64,000 nt of DNA from Aulostomus chinensis (taxonomy: Eukaryota; Chordata; Actinopteri; Syngnathiformes; Aulostomidae), in assembly GCA_037954235.1 (NCBI GenBank), contig JBBMOA010000007.1, positions 19,675,957-19,739,956 on the forward strand, given 5' to 3'. Shown here piece after piece: positions 23,982 through 36,388 of this stretch. A model generated the notes under the pieces. It searched no databases. It was not told the origin of the DNA and saw only the letters and a list, made by a program, of their open reading frames with translations. Position 1 is the first letter of the stretch, and every line of letters starts with the position of its first letter. The translations under genes and the position numbers were made by a program.

Positions 23982-25530
23982 GAATGTTATTAATTTGTAG
24001 GCTGAATAAATGTAATCACACATTCTGATTCTGTTTAATGATAGCAGCCTTGCTAATTCCTCTTAATAGTTTTTAATTTGATTGCTGGAGATTTAGCAGT
24101 TATGTTTCCATGCCCACATGCATATATACCCATTTTCTCTTTTGAGGGCTTTTATACAAATGAACAGAATCTTCAAGTTGTCTAGAAGATGCGTCATCAT
24201 GAGTCGTCCATTATGAAAGAAAGGGCATAATTCAACCTAATGACAATAACAGGAACACATTAACACATTCCCTTTGTGTTTCATCAGTTTAAGTTATTTT
24301 GCACCAGCCTGCTTCAGTCTTATTCCACACAAAAATCGCAAATTAAAGTGAAATCTGCATGCTCCGTAACTGCGCCAGCTCTTGGTCCATGGTTAATTAC
24401 ATCTACGTCATGTCAATCTCGTCGCTCGTTTCTGATGTATTATGCAATAGCCTCTTTGTCTCTTGGTTTGCCTCAGCAATTAACACACAGTGCAAAGAAG
24501 AAAAAAAAAACTGTCCAAGAGTCTTTTTCCATTTAGACCTCAGGGGAAACACTTTATTTAGTCTAGCCAGTCTCTAATGCAGAACTTCTGTTGTTCCTGA
24601 CTGTGATGGACCATGATGCCAAGTGAATCTGTCTATGTCAGTGGAGTGCAGGGAAGCAGATGTGCTGCTGGGTGATCAGCTTGAGCCTCAGCCGCAACTC
24701 CTTTTCCTGGATGTTTGTTTCTGTGGTGTCCAACTGTCAGAGTTTCCTCGAGACTGCTAATCAGCTTTGAAATGGAAACAATTAGTTCCTTAACTGAGGT
24801 TGTCTGTCGTGTGGTTGGATTCTGCCTCAGAGGGTTTTTGTTTGTCATTGGGAGCTCATCGGGAAGATGTCGTTCCTTAAACATTTTCCTCTTGTTGTTT
24901 TAGAATTCCTGACTTTACATTGCTGTGTTTAGAGCCTATTTTACACAATTAAAACAATGAAATTTTAGCTGTAATCTTCCCTTAGTAATTCACGTGATCC
25001 TCTGGTGAAACAATGCAGGCCTCCAGCTTGTTATTAAAATAAGTGGACAATGTAACCTGCTCTATGTGCAGTGACTTGAAAGTGTGGAAGCATTGAGGCT
25101 GTTCTTGGAGCAGCTTGGAAGGTCTCCTCAGTCTCATTTCATCAGATGTCTGATTTTAATTTGTCTCAGCGCGCCTCAGGAAAGGTCATGATCCAGATGC
25201 TTTCACCCTCCTCGATTGGTCCTCAGCTTTCCCCGAGATGTAAGAAGAGAGAGACAGGGGGATGGCCGGAGTGGGAGGAAAGTCCTATGTTTCTTCTCGG
25301 GCTCTCCCTTATTTCCCCTCATAAATGTACATCCTTATTTATAATGAGCAACCCTGTCCAACAGGCTCATTTGTTGGTTGGGGGGAGGAACTAGCGGGTA
25401 TGGCCCAGGACACCGATGGATGTCTGACTGGATCTACAATCTGACTGTAGCACTGAGGCCATATAAGTCCCAGAGCACACCTCGTCTCTGGGAACATCCC
25501 TCCAGATTGTGACAAGTGTAGTGGACTGTT
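23982..25530. other. Non-coding stretch, no gene seen
   Basis: Mixed-composition DNA with one A10 run near 24504. The frames are short and unlike protein. No transposon is recognised. Confidence 0.6.
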
Positions 25531-25533
25531 CTC

Positions 25534-25595
25534 TTCCCTTCCCTTCCCTTCCCTTTTCTTCCCTTCCCTTCCCTTCCCTCCCCTCCCCTCCCATT
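25534..25595. repeat. (CCCTT)n pentanucleotide array
   Basis: About 12 imperfect CCCTT units that drift to CCCCT at the right end. A polypurine-polypyrimidine tract of this kind can form triplex DNA. Confidence 0.95.
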
Positions 25596-25768
25596 CCCCT
25601 TCCCCATCTCTTCTCCAAACATCTGTATTTGCTGGTGGAACTCATGTGCCAGCTGAGTTTATTATTACATAGACATTCACCAATTCCAATTTTTTTGGAT
25701 GGTACTTTTAAAGTCTGACCTGCCAAATTTGATTTCAGCTGATTCAGATTTTCTTTATTTACATAAAT

Positions 25769-25924
25769 AAAGTAGATATGTAGGCCCTGCAATGGACTGG
25801 CGACCTGTCCAGGGTGTACCCCGCCTCTCGCCCGTAGATGCTGGGATAGGCTCCAGCCCCCCCGCGACCCTTACTAGTAAGGAATAAGCGGAAGATGACG
25901 ATGGATGACGAAAGTAGATATGTA
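25769..25924. repeat. 14-bp target-site duplication pair
   Basis: AAAGTAGATATGTA is present at 25769-25782 and 25911-25924 with no mismatch. The next base differs on both sides, so 14 bp is the exact length. Confidence 0.92.
25783..25910 (+). mobile_element. 5'-truncated L2-type LINE/SINE tail with TSD
   Basis: The 128-bp insert contains the hallmark teleost tail: GACTGGCGACCTGTCCAGGG, GTGTACCCCGCC, GGGATAGGCTCCAGCC, CCCGCGACCCTTA and AATAAGCGGAAGATGA, ending in an ATGG/ATGA-type 3' repeat. It begins abruptly, with none of the upstream element. It is flanked by a perfect 14-bp direct repeat, AAAGTAGATATGTA, at 25769-25782 and 25911-25924. Family knowledge: L2-clade LINEs of fish and their dependent SINEs share this tail and insert by target-primed reverse transcription, which often leaves short 5'-truncated copies. 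The perfect duplication suggests a fairly recent insertion. Confidence 0.9.
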
Positions 25925-27534
25925 ATCAATAAACAAACATTTTCAATGAGAAAATTACAGGTTGAAGTGTTACAGGCTCCTGGACAATAAAAATCTCAGT
26001 AATAATGAAATGCAGTATATCCCAGGTTATCTACCATGCTGGGCACAGGTGTAACAGATCAGTGTAACAATGCACATGTCGTTTATTTATATCAGATTAT
26101 TTGTATTTTAATTACCGGTGAAAGACCTTTAACTGAAAATGAAATGCGATGTTTTGTAACTTTTCTGATACCAGCGTTCGCAGCAAACTGGCTTCCTCAT
26201 GCAGTCGGTCAAGTGTGACACCGCTGGTGTGAAGACTGCCATGATTTCACAAAATAAACCAAAACAAAACATAATGAACACTAATAGATAATTACAATCA
26301 CAAGGTGTGTCACACTTTGTTTTAGTGCACACGATGAGATTGCGTACATCAGGATGGGTAATTGATGGCAACAGGGGGAAAATGTTTTTAATAGGTTCCG
26401 ACCTTAAGGCAATAATTGATTCAATTCGCCTCATCACAATTCCCTGATTTCTGTGGGAGAAATAGCTCTGGGATTTTCTATTTTATGTGAAAGAGGTGTG
26501 TGTGTGTGTGTGTGTCTGTGTGTGTGTGTGTGTGTCTGTCTGTCTGTGTGTTGGGGGGCGGGGGGTCTGTAGATGGCTGGAAGCACTCACAATTACTCAC
26601 ATGAAAGAACCCATGTAAAATGAGCTTGGCACTCAAGAAACAAACCTCTGAATGTGCCCGCGCCGACTGTTGTGTGCATGTTAATCAATAGTCATGATTT
26701 ATTCAATGAAGTAGCTGTCAGGAAGTGGTTGTGTGAAGTGAGGAAAGGCTGATGAGGCACACACTGGTTTGTATTAGTGTCCACAGAGATGGAGGGATTT
26801 TGTTTTAACCAAAGCCAAGAATGAGTAATGTGCAGATGTTGTGAATTCAAGTGGCAAATTACCGTATTAGGACTCAAAATGTGTTCAGATATACAAATAT
26901 TTAGAAGATTGTGGAGTAGACGGTGGAGAAATGATGCATTTTTAATTTGTTTTAGCACATTGTTGCACTGTATGATGTCTCTCTGGAGGAGGACAGTTCA
27001 CTGAGGGCATCCAGCCCCTTTTTAAACTGGCTTCTTATTCATTTCAAATCTGGTAATGTCTAAATGCTGCCTTTGGATGAGGCTGTCACTAGCCGTGTCC
27101 TTAAAATAGAGTGAAAAACAGGCAGAATCAACCATGTCTATGTTTGTTTGGCCCACTCTGTTCAGGGTGCTTGCAAAATATAACCAGCATGGCATTGACA
27201 AAAATTACGGTCCCATAGGCCACAGTGGGTGTGCAGAAGAAAGTGGCCTCGCTCTGGCAGCTAACACTGAAACATATATACTTAGGCACAGTGGCATACG
27301 CTGGCACACAGTGACACGCAGTGAGAGGCGGACTTACAAAGCATCAACAAGGGGAGCATCAGAGTCCAAACATCTGTAGTAAGTGTTTGACTCAGCTCAA
27401 CCCCTCATAGACACTTTAATGGAGTTGGCTCTCTCTCCAGCCTTCATCCTGGATCCAGCCCAGACGGAGCAATACAACCACTCTCTCACTCATCCTCACT
27501 CTCTCCATCTCTCTCCGTCTCTCTCACTCTTGCG

Positions 27535-27540
<6 letters not shown>
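25925..27540. other. Non-coding stretch with GT/CT repeats
   Basis: No gene is supported. Contains an interrupted GT array and CT-rich sequence (separate entries). The remaining frames lack protein character. Confidence 0.6.
26496..26551. repeat. Interrupted (TG)n/(TCTG)n microsatellite
   Basis: TG array interrupted by CTG/TCTG units and followed by a G-rich segment to 26566. Confidence 0.95.

Positions 27541-27567
<27 letters not shown>
27541..27567. repeat. (CT)13 microsatellite
   Basis: Pure CT array. A wider CT-rich zone starts near 27478. Confidence 0.95.
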
Positions 27568-28046
27568 GTCGCCTCTGTCTGTAGACAAAATGTAGCGTGA
27601 AGAGGCAGTTAATGATGAAACCACCACACTGTCTCTTTAAGTAGGGATTAGAAAAAAGAGGAGTGGAGGCCAAGGGAGAAGAGGGGGCTGCAAGGGGGAG
27701 TGTAAAAATAAGAAGCCCGGCAGGAGCGGCACTGCAAGGTCACCTCTGCTGTAGTGTCGGGCCTGTCAGATCGAAGGCATGGCTAAGGGGTTACCGTGGT
27801 ACAGACCGGTCTCCCAGGAATGCTTCAGGAAGATCTCCTGCCATACCCGAGGCAGCTGCTCATTTATCTGGAATGCTGCGCTCCGACTGCTAACGACCAG
27901 CTCAAATTGGACTATTTTTTCCCATTTGTCAGTTGGCCAGCTGCACTGGCTCAGCTGCGCATCTGTGCGGAGGGAAAGGCGTAGGACAATGAAAGTTCCC
28001 AACTCATTTTTCTCACTTCTGTTCATTTTATGTCTCTCTTCCACAG

Positions 28047-28087
28047 TTGGGAGAGTTTTCAGTATTTTTTGCCGGCTGTCAGTCTAA
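28047..28087 (+). other. Candidate 41-nt exon
   Basis: A strong acceptor-like sequence (CATTTTATGTCTCTCTTCCACAG is its core; AG at 28045-28046, AG-free from 27996) is followed 41 nt later by a consensus-like donor, AA|GTAAGT at 28088. Two of three frames are open through the unit; the third ends in TAA at the donor. No known peptide is recognised. 41 nt would shift the frame if included, so a poison or cryptic exon is as likely as a coding one. Confidence 0.22.
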
Positions 28088-28757
28088 GTAAGTCTCCCCT
28101 GGCACAGTGTTAATGGAGACGAGTGCCTTTGGCATGTGGCAAAGCTTTTCCTGTGACATTTCGGAGGCCCCCACACAGCAGGGTTACTCAGTGTGGCTTG
28201 TAATCTGCTTGTTGTGGAGGATATTTAACATTGTATGTGAGTTTTCTCCTGTGGCACAGTTTGATATTTTAACTTATTAAAACATTTTGACCCTCTTCTG
28301 TTTCCTAAAATCGTTAACAGCTGACAAAAGGATATGGAGCGGTTCTGTGCAATAACACATAACTACTACTGTATATGGTGACCACAGCATCAAGACTCAA
28401 ACCTACAGACTCAGTAAAATATAACAAAAGTTGTATCTCAATGCATTGTATCATCAAGAGGAAATGAAAGATTTTCCCCCCTAATTTTTAACATTTAAAT
28501 TGGCTTTATTAGAAATGTATTTATGAACTTTAATTGTTACTGTCAAATCAAAAATACAATTCAAAACTTTGATTTTGTGCGGCATAGGAATGGAATGTTT
28601 GTATTTTCAAGAGCACTGGAAGAATCCTGCACATGAGAAAAGCAAACTTTACCTTGCGTGACCCTTCCAGAGCAACACTAGATCTCACCATGAATAAACA
28701 AGGCACTGCGTGGTTAATTACAGGCTAGTCAGTTCAGGACTAGATTATATTTATTAT

Positions 28758-28763
<6 letters not shown>

Positions 28764-28802
<39 letters not shown>
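28764..28802. repeat. (AT)19 microsatellite
   Basis: Pure AT array, self-complementary and so able to extrude as a cruciform. It is followed by a G8 run at 28808-28815. Confidence 0.95.
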
Positions 28803-28804
<2 letters not shown>

Positions 28805-29709
28805 CTTGGGGGGGGCAGCATAGAAAAAAGGTTTGCAAGGCTGTGAAAGAATGTCATAAGTACCACTGTTAACATGCTGCTGCTTTACTGAGAAATACAA
28901 AACTCTTATCAGCCTCTAAAATATTAATTTTACAAGCGCACGCACAGAGCGAGCTGCTTGTTAATGACACCATCAAAAGCAGTCAGAAAAGTCAGAACAA
29001 CTGGCAAGGAGACTGTCTGTCTGAACATTTTATGAATTTATTTCAACAAAGTTCAACATTCTGCCTATAATATTGCTCATGCTTGTCTTTGTAATGCGAG
29101 AGTTTTGTAACAGAATGATATAAAATCTTTAATTTGTAAAGTCTTCTTTTGAATGGGAAGGGTCTCTTTTGATGTTTCGCATTAATTGACTTTATTTTAT
29201 TCGACTGTAAGGTTTAATGATAGAATCTTATGTCAGTGTAATCCTTGCCTCCTGGCTCTCTGTCACTCACACTGACTACTGACAGCGAAGGTGATCGGCT
29301 GTGATACAACGGTGCAGATACGTTAATAAATCATCTGTGTGATCGGGTTCATCATATCACACCTGCACTTAATACTATACTGCAAACATGAGAGTAGCTG
29401 CTTAGCAGGAAGTCCCAAATGCCGTGGAGAGTAATAAGTGAGTCTGTTCACTTCCTGTGACCAACCGATCAATAGGTCTTGGTCGACTATTGTGTGCAAT
29501 ACAGGGTCACCATCTCCGTGATAAACAGCCGTTACACTGACCACATCAGACCCCTGCTGGATGCAGTCCTCCAGATATCTAAAATATCAGAATCAATACG
29601 GGACTTTATAACAAACCAATACGACACACATTAGATTCATCATCCTTTAGATTAACAAGATGAAGTAAAAGTAAAATATGGTTCAAAATCTCCTCAAATC
29701 ACTTTCTTG

Positions 29710-29711
<2 letters not shown>

Positions 29712-29761
<50 letters not shown>
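29712..29761. repeat. (AC)25 microsatellite
   Basis: Pure AC array of 50 bp. Confidence 0.97.
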
Positions 29762-29764
<3 letters not shown>

Positions 29765-29892
29765 GAGCTCGTGGGACACTTCCACCGGCGTGGTGGGTTG
29801 CTGATGTGTGCCGTGTCTTTTAAGACTTCTCAGTGACTGTTGTGTTGATTATGAGCGAACAGCCTTACTGTATGTATAATTTAACCACGTAA

Positions 29893-29912
29893 AATAATAA
29901 TAATAATAATAA
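29893..29912. repeat. (AAT)n array
   Basis: Six to seven ATA/AAT units. Confidence 0.9.
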
Positions 29913-30614
29913 AAGAAAGTACACTATTGATTATTTTGCTGAGAAGTATACAAAGGAACATAACTCCTCAATATCTGTAATTTATTTTGTTTGGCCTGAC
30001 AACAGCATAGCAATGCAGCTTTAGTGCTAAAAAACAAAAAAAACCCAAACACTGGGCAGTCTGGCAGAGGCAGGTCAGTCTGACAAGGTGTGAAAAGAGT
30101 CATGATCTTCTTCTCTCCCTCTCTCAGATCTCACTTTGATGGACTGCTTTGTAGTGCAAGGAGCTGGGCAAGTGGCTGCAAAGCTACATTACAATATATG
30201 GCATGTTTGCCCAGCAGGTGCCGTTTCCCTCTCTGCCGTATAATGAAACACTTTGCATTACCAGCACACTGAATGCCAATGTCAGCTTAGACATGTAGCT
30301 CACAGAGTCGCTCTTTAAACACCACCTGCAACACCCGGAGAAAGGATCAGTAAAGTGTCGCTTGTTAAACTCACTTCATATTAAGGTGCTGTTTTAAACT
30401 GCTTTAGCGTGTATGTCTTAAAGGGTTGTTTCACCTAAATTACTAAAAACCTGCTGTGAATTTTCCCAGGTTTTAAGATATATGTCTGAAATGTTTTCTT
30501 GTACAACCGTACAATGAAGGCGAGTGGAAACTGTGGTGCCACAACTTTGAAAAATGACATTTTAAAAATTCAACAGAAACATTTCTTTCCAGGAAAAAAA
30601 AAACAACCCCCCCA

Positions 30615-30615
<1 letters not shown>

Positions 30616-30663
<48 letters not shown>
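30616..30663. repeat. (CA)24 microsatellite
   Basis: Pure CA array preceded by an A-run and a C7 run. Confidence 0.97.
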
Positions 30664-30666
<3 letters not shown>

Positions 30667-31889
30667 CCACAACTGCTTCTGTGAATAACCCAGAGACATC
30701 ACTGTGAACAGTTTTGACTGGGACTTTTTTTTTTTTTAACTCCGCACAAAGAATTTCCTTTAAAAACCATTGGTGTTGTGTTCTGTGGAGAGTAACATGG
30801 ACGCTGATTCTGAAATGATTCCCTCAATAGGAGAGAGCTCCTCTAGGACGGCTCCAGCATATAGATGAAATAGATGGAATAGTTTTTGAGTAATAGAAAT
30901 TTGGAGGGAAAGGACGGACGATGTTGAGTAACTAAAGCAAAAATAAAATAGAGACTTCAAACACCTCAAGAAGTGCTATGGTTGACTTCATTTGGGTGAA
31001 CTGGTCCTTTAATGGTCAAATCTTCTCAGTGTTTCTGTTTTCAGTGCTGCTGAGGGACTCTAGACAGGGCAGCTGAAACTCTTGTCACTTAGTTTGCAGT
31101 GTAACAGGAAAGGACGGGTTGTGTGGAACCCGGTGAAATGAATGTTGATATGTGATGACAGGACAAAGCCACTGAACACACCTTTGACTGGCTGCAGGCT
31201 CGTCTGCACAGGCAGGTGAAACGCGTCAGCCATTGTTGTTTAACGTCATGTGACATTACTCGTCGCCTGTCGCCAACTGAGCAGCAAGGACCTATACAAG
31301 AAGCTCCTGTTGTCCTAGCTGGCTTGATTTGTTAGCTTTTGCTTGCTTGCTCTCTGTAAGAGAGCATAATGAGGGGGTGAGGAAGTGGTGCTTAATGCTC
31401 AACATCAAGGTTAATGAAGTCAAGATGCAATTAACTCAAAGCGGGCCTTGGTTGTACACCGACTCCTACTCCCTCTTTGATAATAACACCGGCCACTCTT
31501 TGTGTTCAGTGTCAGATCATTCATCTTTTTTTTCTTCCTCATAAATTCCTTTCTTTCAAAGCCACAAAGTGAATGTTTTGGCTCCTTCACTGTCTCTCTA
31601 ACAACCTTGATGTCAATAACTCACCACAGGAAGCTCACAGATTAATAAATATGATTTAAAAAATCCATACAAAGGCTAAGTTTCCACAAGAGGAGAAGAG
31701 CGCTTCTCAAGTTCAGGGAAAAGGCCAAGATTCTTTCAACATTCTGTAGGTGTTTACCAAATAATCCCACACAACAAGTGAAGCAGAAACTTAATTGTAA
31801 CTAATTAGCTCCCTAGAGGTTTAATTGGATCTGCATTCTTTATTCCCCAGTTTACCTGCAGTATGTAAATCCTGCTTCCACGTTGAGGA

Positions 31890-31944
31890 GGGGCGGGGGG
31901 TATGGGGGGATGGGGGGGGGGGGGCTGGAGGGGTGGGGAGGGGG
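31890..31944 (+). other. G-quadruplex-prone cluster
   Basis: Seven G runs of four or more bases lie in 55 nt (31890-93, 31895-900, 31904-09, 31912-24, 31930-33, 31935-38, 31940-44), separated by 1-5 nt. This far exceeds the usual G3+N1-7 rule on the + strand. It could fold as DNA or as RNA if transcribed rightward. Confidence 0.8.
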
Positions 31945-32232
31945 TTTGAGAAATGCAAGGGTATGGGAGAGGAGGGAGGGATCCGTAAAGAGAAGCTGAA
32001 TTAAGTGAATTTGAAAATCAGTCCGCAACAAGCTTAATTTCTGTCTTGTCTGGCTCCCCTCATCCATTCAGCAGCCTGGAGCTGTTTCCAGCCTGTGTAT
32101 AATTGAATGTGCGTTCACTAATAGTAGAGAATACGGCTCATCTCTGAGGTCAGGTAATAAGAGGGCTTTGTTCTTCGCTCAAATGAGTTGCAAGCACAGG
32201 ATTAAACCTGACTTTGTAGATCGTCTTTTTTA

Positions 32233-32261
32233 TTGTTGTTGTTGTTGGTTGTTGTTGTTGT
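32233..32261. repeat. (GTT)n array
   Basis: About nine GTT/TTG units with one interruption. Confidence 0.93.
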
Positions 32262-32431
32262 GCTCACCTGGAGAAAATGAGCAACCTGTCTCCTTTTATG
32301 TTGTGAGCAGCATTCCTTTGAGGGAATATGCTTGTTTCTTTTGCATGATTTCACTTCAAATGATGAGGCTCGAAAGTGGAGCACCACCATCTGTCCACCT
32401 TGACTTTACTTTTCTGAGTTGAAGACCTTTT

Positions 32432-32435
<4 letters not shown>

Positions 32436-32462
<27 letters not shown>
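32436..32462. repeat. (TG)13 microsatellite
   Basis: Pure TG array. Confidence 0.96.
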
Positions 32463-33206
32463 TCAGGTTCATCTATGTCATCCCAAGCAGGGAGTAGGTG
32501 GGTTCGTTCATTTCCCTCTTACGTGATGGGTTAAAGGTTAAACAAGCAAAGCTACCGCCAGAACCCAGTTCAGTTAAAAACTTCATCAAATCTCTGAGCA
32601 AAGAACACAATGAAGGCCTATTCATCCCAGACCTTCAACCACAGCCCCTACAACACTGTCCATCCTGTTTTGCTTCCATAGCAACTGCAACTCTTGGCCT
32701 TACAAACACTGAACAAGTATAATGTTGCTAATGTAATAGAAAACAGATGTCAGCGGACAATGCCATGTCTGTGGACAATGTCAGATCCATTCCAAAGTTT
32801 TTGTTTAACAGCTTTATTTCTCTTCATCACACTTCATCAAACGTTTTGTTCCAAGCAGGCTCAGATTTCACTTCCAGAAGTAACTTTACAGAGATGCTTT
32901 TCTAATTCGAAATATACATAGGAATGTGTAAAAAAAAAAAAAAAAATCTATATATCAAGTTAAAAATTGCCCGTTTCTGCTTTGTCAGTGTTTGCAAACA
33001 GGACAATATAAAAGCAGGAGGAAAAGAAGTCTCATGGAAGGTTGCAGTGGTAGCTGAGACAGGAACAGGGCGTGGGGCGTTCAGCCTGTTACATCACCAG
33101 ACTTTTCCACTTTTCCATCAGGCCACAAATACTTCACCGCAGCGAGGCTCACTCGACTGAAGTCACTCAACAGACTCAGGATTTTGGTCTGAAGCTTGAT
33201 TCAGAC

Positions 33207-33228
33207 TTTTTTTTTTTTTTTTTTTTTT
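33207..33228. repeat. Poly-T run (T22)
   Basis: Uninterrupted T22. There is no AG directly after it, so it is not an obvious acceptor tract. Confidence 0.95.
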
Positions 33229-36200
33229 GGTCGAACACTTGGTCTGAACCGTGTTAAGAAATATAAGAAATTCATAAAACTTTTACAATCCATGAAAATG
33301 TTGCAAATTCCACATAAATTCATACATATGTGCAGCTCTGAATCTAAAAATCCTTCCAAGCTTTACAGATTAAAAAAAAAAAAAAGGAGCTGACTGGAGA
33401 TTACAATCTCAAACCGCTGCTTTGATGTGCCTTATTTCATTTTAGGAGTATGTACCTGAACTAAAGAAGAGGAAAATTATATATTTATTTATCCACATTC
33501 ATCTGTGGAGGGATGAAATGTTTCCTTTTGCTGAGATTCAGCACTGATTTGGAAAAGTATGGGAACTGACCCTAAGGTGTATTTAGTACACTGAAAGATC
33601 CAAAGACATAAAATAATACCAGATTAGTTAAACAGCTGCTTTTACTTTCAAGGCAGGTTATTAGTCTGGAGGAGAAATCACATTTACTGGACAAGAATGC
33701 AGAAAAGCTGGAAAAGCAATAAATCAAAGCCTAGAATAAACTGTCCTTTGTAAATAAATCAACCCCAAAAAAATATTCTGTGATACACCCCACACACGGA
33801 CACTGTTTACTCATCAAACCATTGTTGGATAAATTATTCAGTTGAAAAAAAGATCTATTCTTTTCTTTATTTATGTTGTATGTGACGTTGTCGGATTTGG
33901 AGTGGTTCCCAGTGTTTGGTTGTTTTCTATAGAAGCGTATCGCTGCATCGCTGTGGATATAAAACAGGCTAAGTTTCACATTTGAACATTATATGTTAAG
34001 TTTCACTTTCTAACTTGATAGGTTTATATGTTGAAATAATGTAAAAATGATACGTTATTACAAATGAATGCCAGGTTATAAAGTTTTTTTTGGTAACAGT
34101 AAACTTATCATGTGAAAACATGAAACTGATCTTTTTTTATTTCTATGGCGTGACAGCAACACTCTTCCGTAGTTACCAGACGGTTGTGTCGAGCTGATGA
34201 AACCAAAGCGTGCTTCTTCACACCAAAGTGAGTTGAAAAGACAGCCTGTTGCTTTAACTCCGCCCACCCTCGAGTGACTTCTTCCATTTATTTAGATTGA
34301 ATTTTTCACTGCGATTACTTTAAACTGACACTTTTAGGAAGAGGATGAACTGAGGACCTGCAAAAACTCCCAGTTAAGGATTAATAATATTGTAATTTTT
34401 AAAGGTGAATCATGGAACGCTACTCCAGTGGGGTCCCAGAATAAACACGTAGAGGCAGAGATGAGCCTAATAGGCCCGCTGATCCAAATGCATCGCCTCA
34501 GGCCCTGCGCACTTCCAGGTCAGTGTAAAAACTGACCACTAACTCCCATGTTGTGTTGCTAATACTGGGTGGAAGCAGTAAGAGTTAAAAACAATCCTGC
34601 GTTACAGAAACAAAGTGAACAACCAAGTTCGATGATGTTTCTCATGATTGCACATCGATTAAAAATAGTCTTTTACGAGGACATGATTCATTTTTCCTCT
34701 CTCTACGTAACAAATTGATTTGCTATAGTACGTCTGTTATGGTTTTGTTTTTTTCCACTACAAAGCACAAGTCATTAACTAGTGTCGGGTGGGGGTGGGG
34801 GGGGTTGTTCTGGGTAGACCTCACCAAATTTCAAGCATCTCCCTACCATGTGCAAACCCTCCCACTTAGAAGATCTTAGTTTTCTAACTACAGAGACTCC
34901 AATTGTTGAATTTTATATGTCTAAAAATAAAATTCACATGCTATGTCTTCACGGTTTATGGCTTTGAGACAATCAGCTCCTTGTTTACATAGATATTTAT
35001 TTGCTAAGCATTTTCAGTGACGTGTATTTCCCGAGCTTTTAATTTCGCGTGACAGCATAAAAGAGCTGTTTGTTTGTTTGTTTGTTTTTAAACTACCCAA
35101 CATTGGTGTGGGAATTTTTTTAGAATCTTAATTGTCAGTGTTGTTTCTTATTCCGTGCAGTGCGATCGGTCGTTTCTTTGGCACCGGCAGTGGTTATATA
35201 GTGTCTGCAGAGACTGGCAGCATCAGTGACAGAGTGGTGTCATGCCTGCCTGAGAAGGTTCATCATGAGCTCTAGCAAAGCATGTCAGGCATGCAGGTGA
35301 AAGACTGGAATGTGATTAGTCTGTCCTGCAGGGTTGTGATAAGAGGCCACAGTTCATGCATATCAGTAACGGAGGAACTATTTGACTCAACTCTCTGAAA
35401 GTGATACTTAATAAAGAATTGCTAAAAACGATCAAGTCGTTCACCTTTCGTCTGCTAATTGAGCTGGCTCAATTTACTTGGTTAAAACAGTCTCCTCAGG
35501 AGGCTTCTCAGTTACAAATGTCAATACCTGCCTTTTTTTTTTTTTTTTTTAGTCATGTTCTACACATTGCTGATAGCAAACACTATTCCTTCGCCTCCTG
35601 TAGAAAATAATGATGGACCTCAAGGTTCATGCATAATGCAGAGGCTGTGAAAATAGTGTTTCCTGGGAGCACACTGGATCGCCTTTGGACTTAAGTGAAA
35701 TATAACCTGAATTTGACATTTTCTAATATCCTACACCAAACTTTTTGTTTCAAAGAGATAGGGACGGTAATTGCTGTACCAGAAGAAAGACTGCCGATCC
35801 TTCTGGGTATTGCGGGTGACTGTGGGGACAAGGCAAGATTGGAACATGGTAATTGCAAAGACAGGGGCTGAGAATAAATGGGAAAAAAAGAGTTCTTTAC
35901 TGTCACATAGAGGAAGGTCAGAAGCACAAGTGTATGACATCCACGCATGTTACGGTGTATTATTCACAATGTACACAAGGGACCGATACCTTTTCTTAGA
36001 TATCCAATTCATCTCTTTGCTTTCTGACAAAGAGAGGAGATGATCTGTGCTGAAGTCCCCCCAACTGCACCCAAGTAACAAGATGTGATACAAGATGCAG
36101 GGATGTCAACAGCGCTAGGTCATGCGAATATCAGAGCGAGCTACTGTAAGCTGCCCCCCCCCCCTCCTCCCCAGATCATTATTTCACGATTTGATTAATG

Positions 36201-36345
36201 CTTTTACAGACTTGTCAGAATGCTTTTACATTTCCTCAAAGATGAAAGACAAACAGCAGCAATTTATTTCTCCAGATTAGATATTGATCATAGCTAGTGT
36301 GCTGGGCGTCAGATATCTTCCCTGACAAATGAATGTCAAATGGTA

Positions 36346-36388
36346 AGCATCACTACTTTTTTTTTCTCTCTTTTTTTCCTCCCTATAG
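36346..36388 (+). other. Strong acceptor-like site without partner donor
   Basis: A 40-nt AG-free pyrimidine tract with the core CTCTCTTTTTTTCCTCCC ends in TATAG at 36384-36388. The frame that follows is open for about 110 codons but is not protein-like, and the nearest donors are weak (GA|GTAACT at 36489). It may be a decoy acceptor or a chance pyrimidine tract. Confidence 0.15.

Larger units (their letters stand above)
28094..31880. other. Non-coding stretch with microsatellites
   Basis: Plain AT-rich DNA. An acceptor-like CTCTCCCTCTCTCAG ends at 30127 and is followed by a 30-residue open frame to a poor donor (CAG|GTGCCG), which I do not accept as an exon. Microsatellites are listed separately. 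Confidence 0.6.
31981..36345. other. Non-coding AT-rich stretch
   Basis: No exon or transposon is recognised. Contains a GTT array, a GT array, T22 at 33207-33228, A13 near 33372 and T18 near 35535. A RFX-half-site-like CCATAGCAAC lies near 32678. Nothing else is supported. Confidence 0.6.

Noticed and set aside
30090..30272. Acceptor-like CTCTCTCAG at 30127 with open frame
   Set aside because: The only nearby donor, CAG|GTGCCG, is poor and the peptide is not protein-like.
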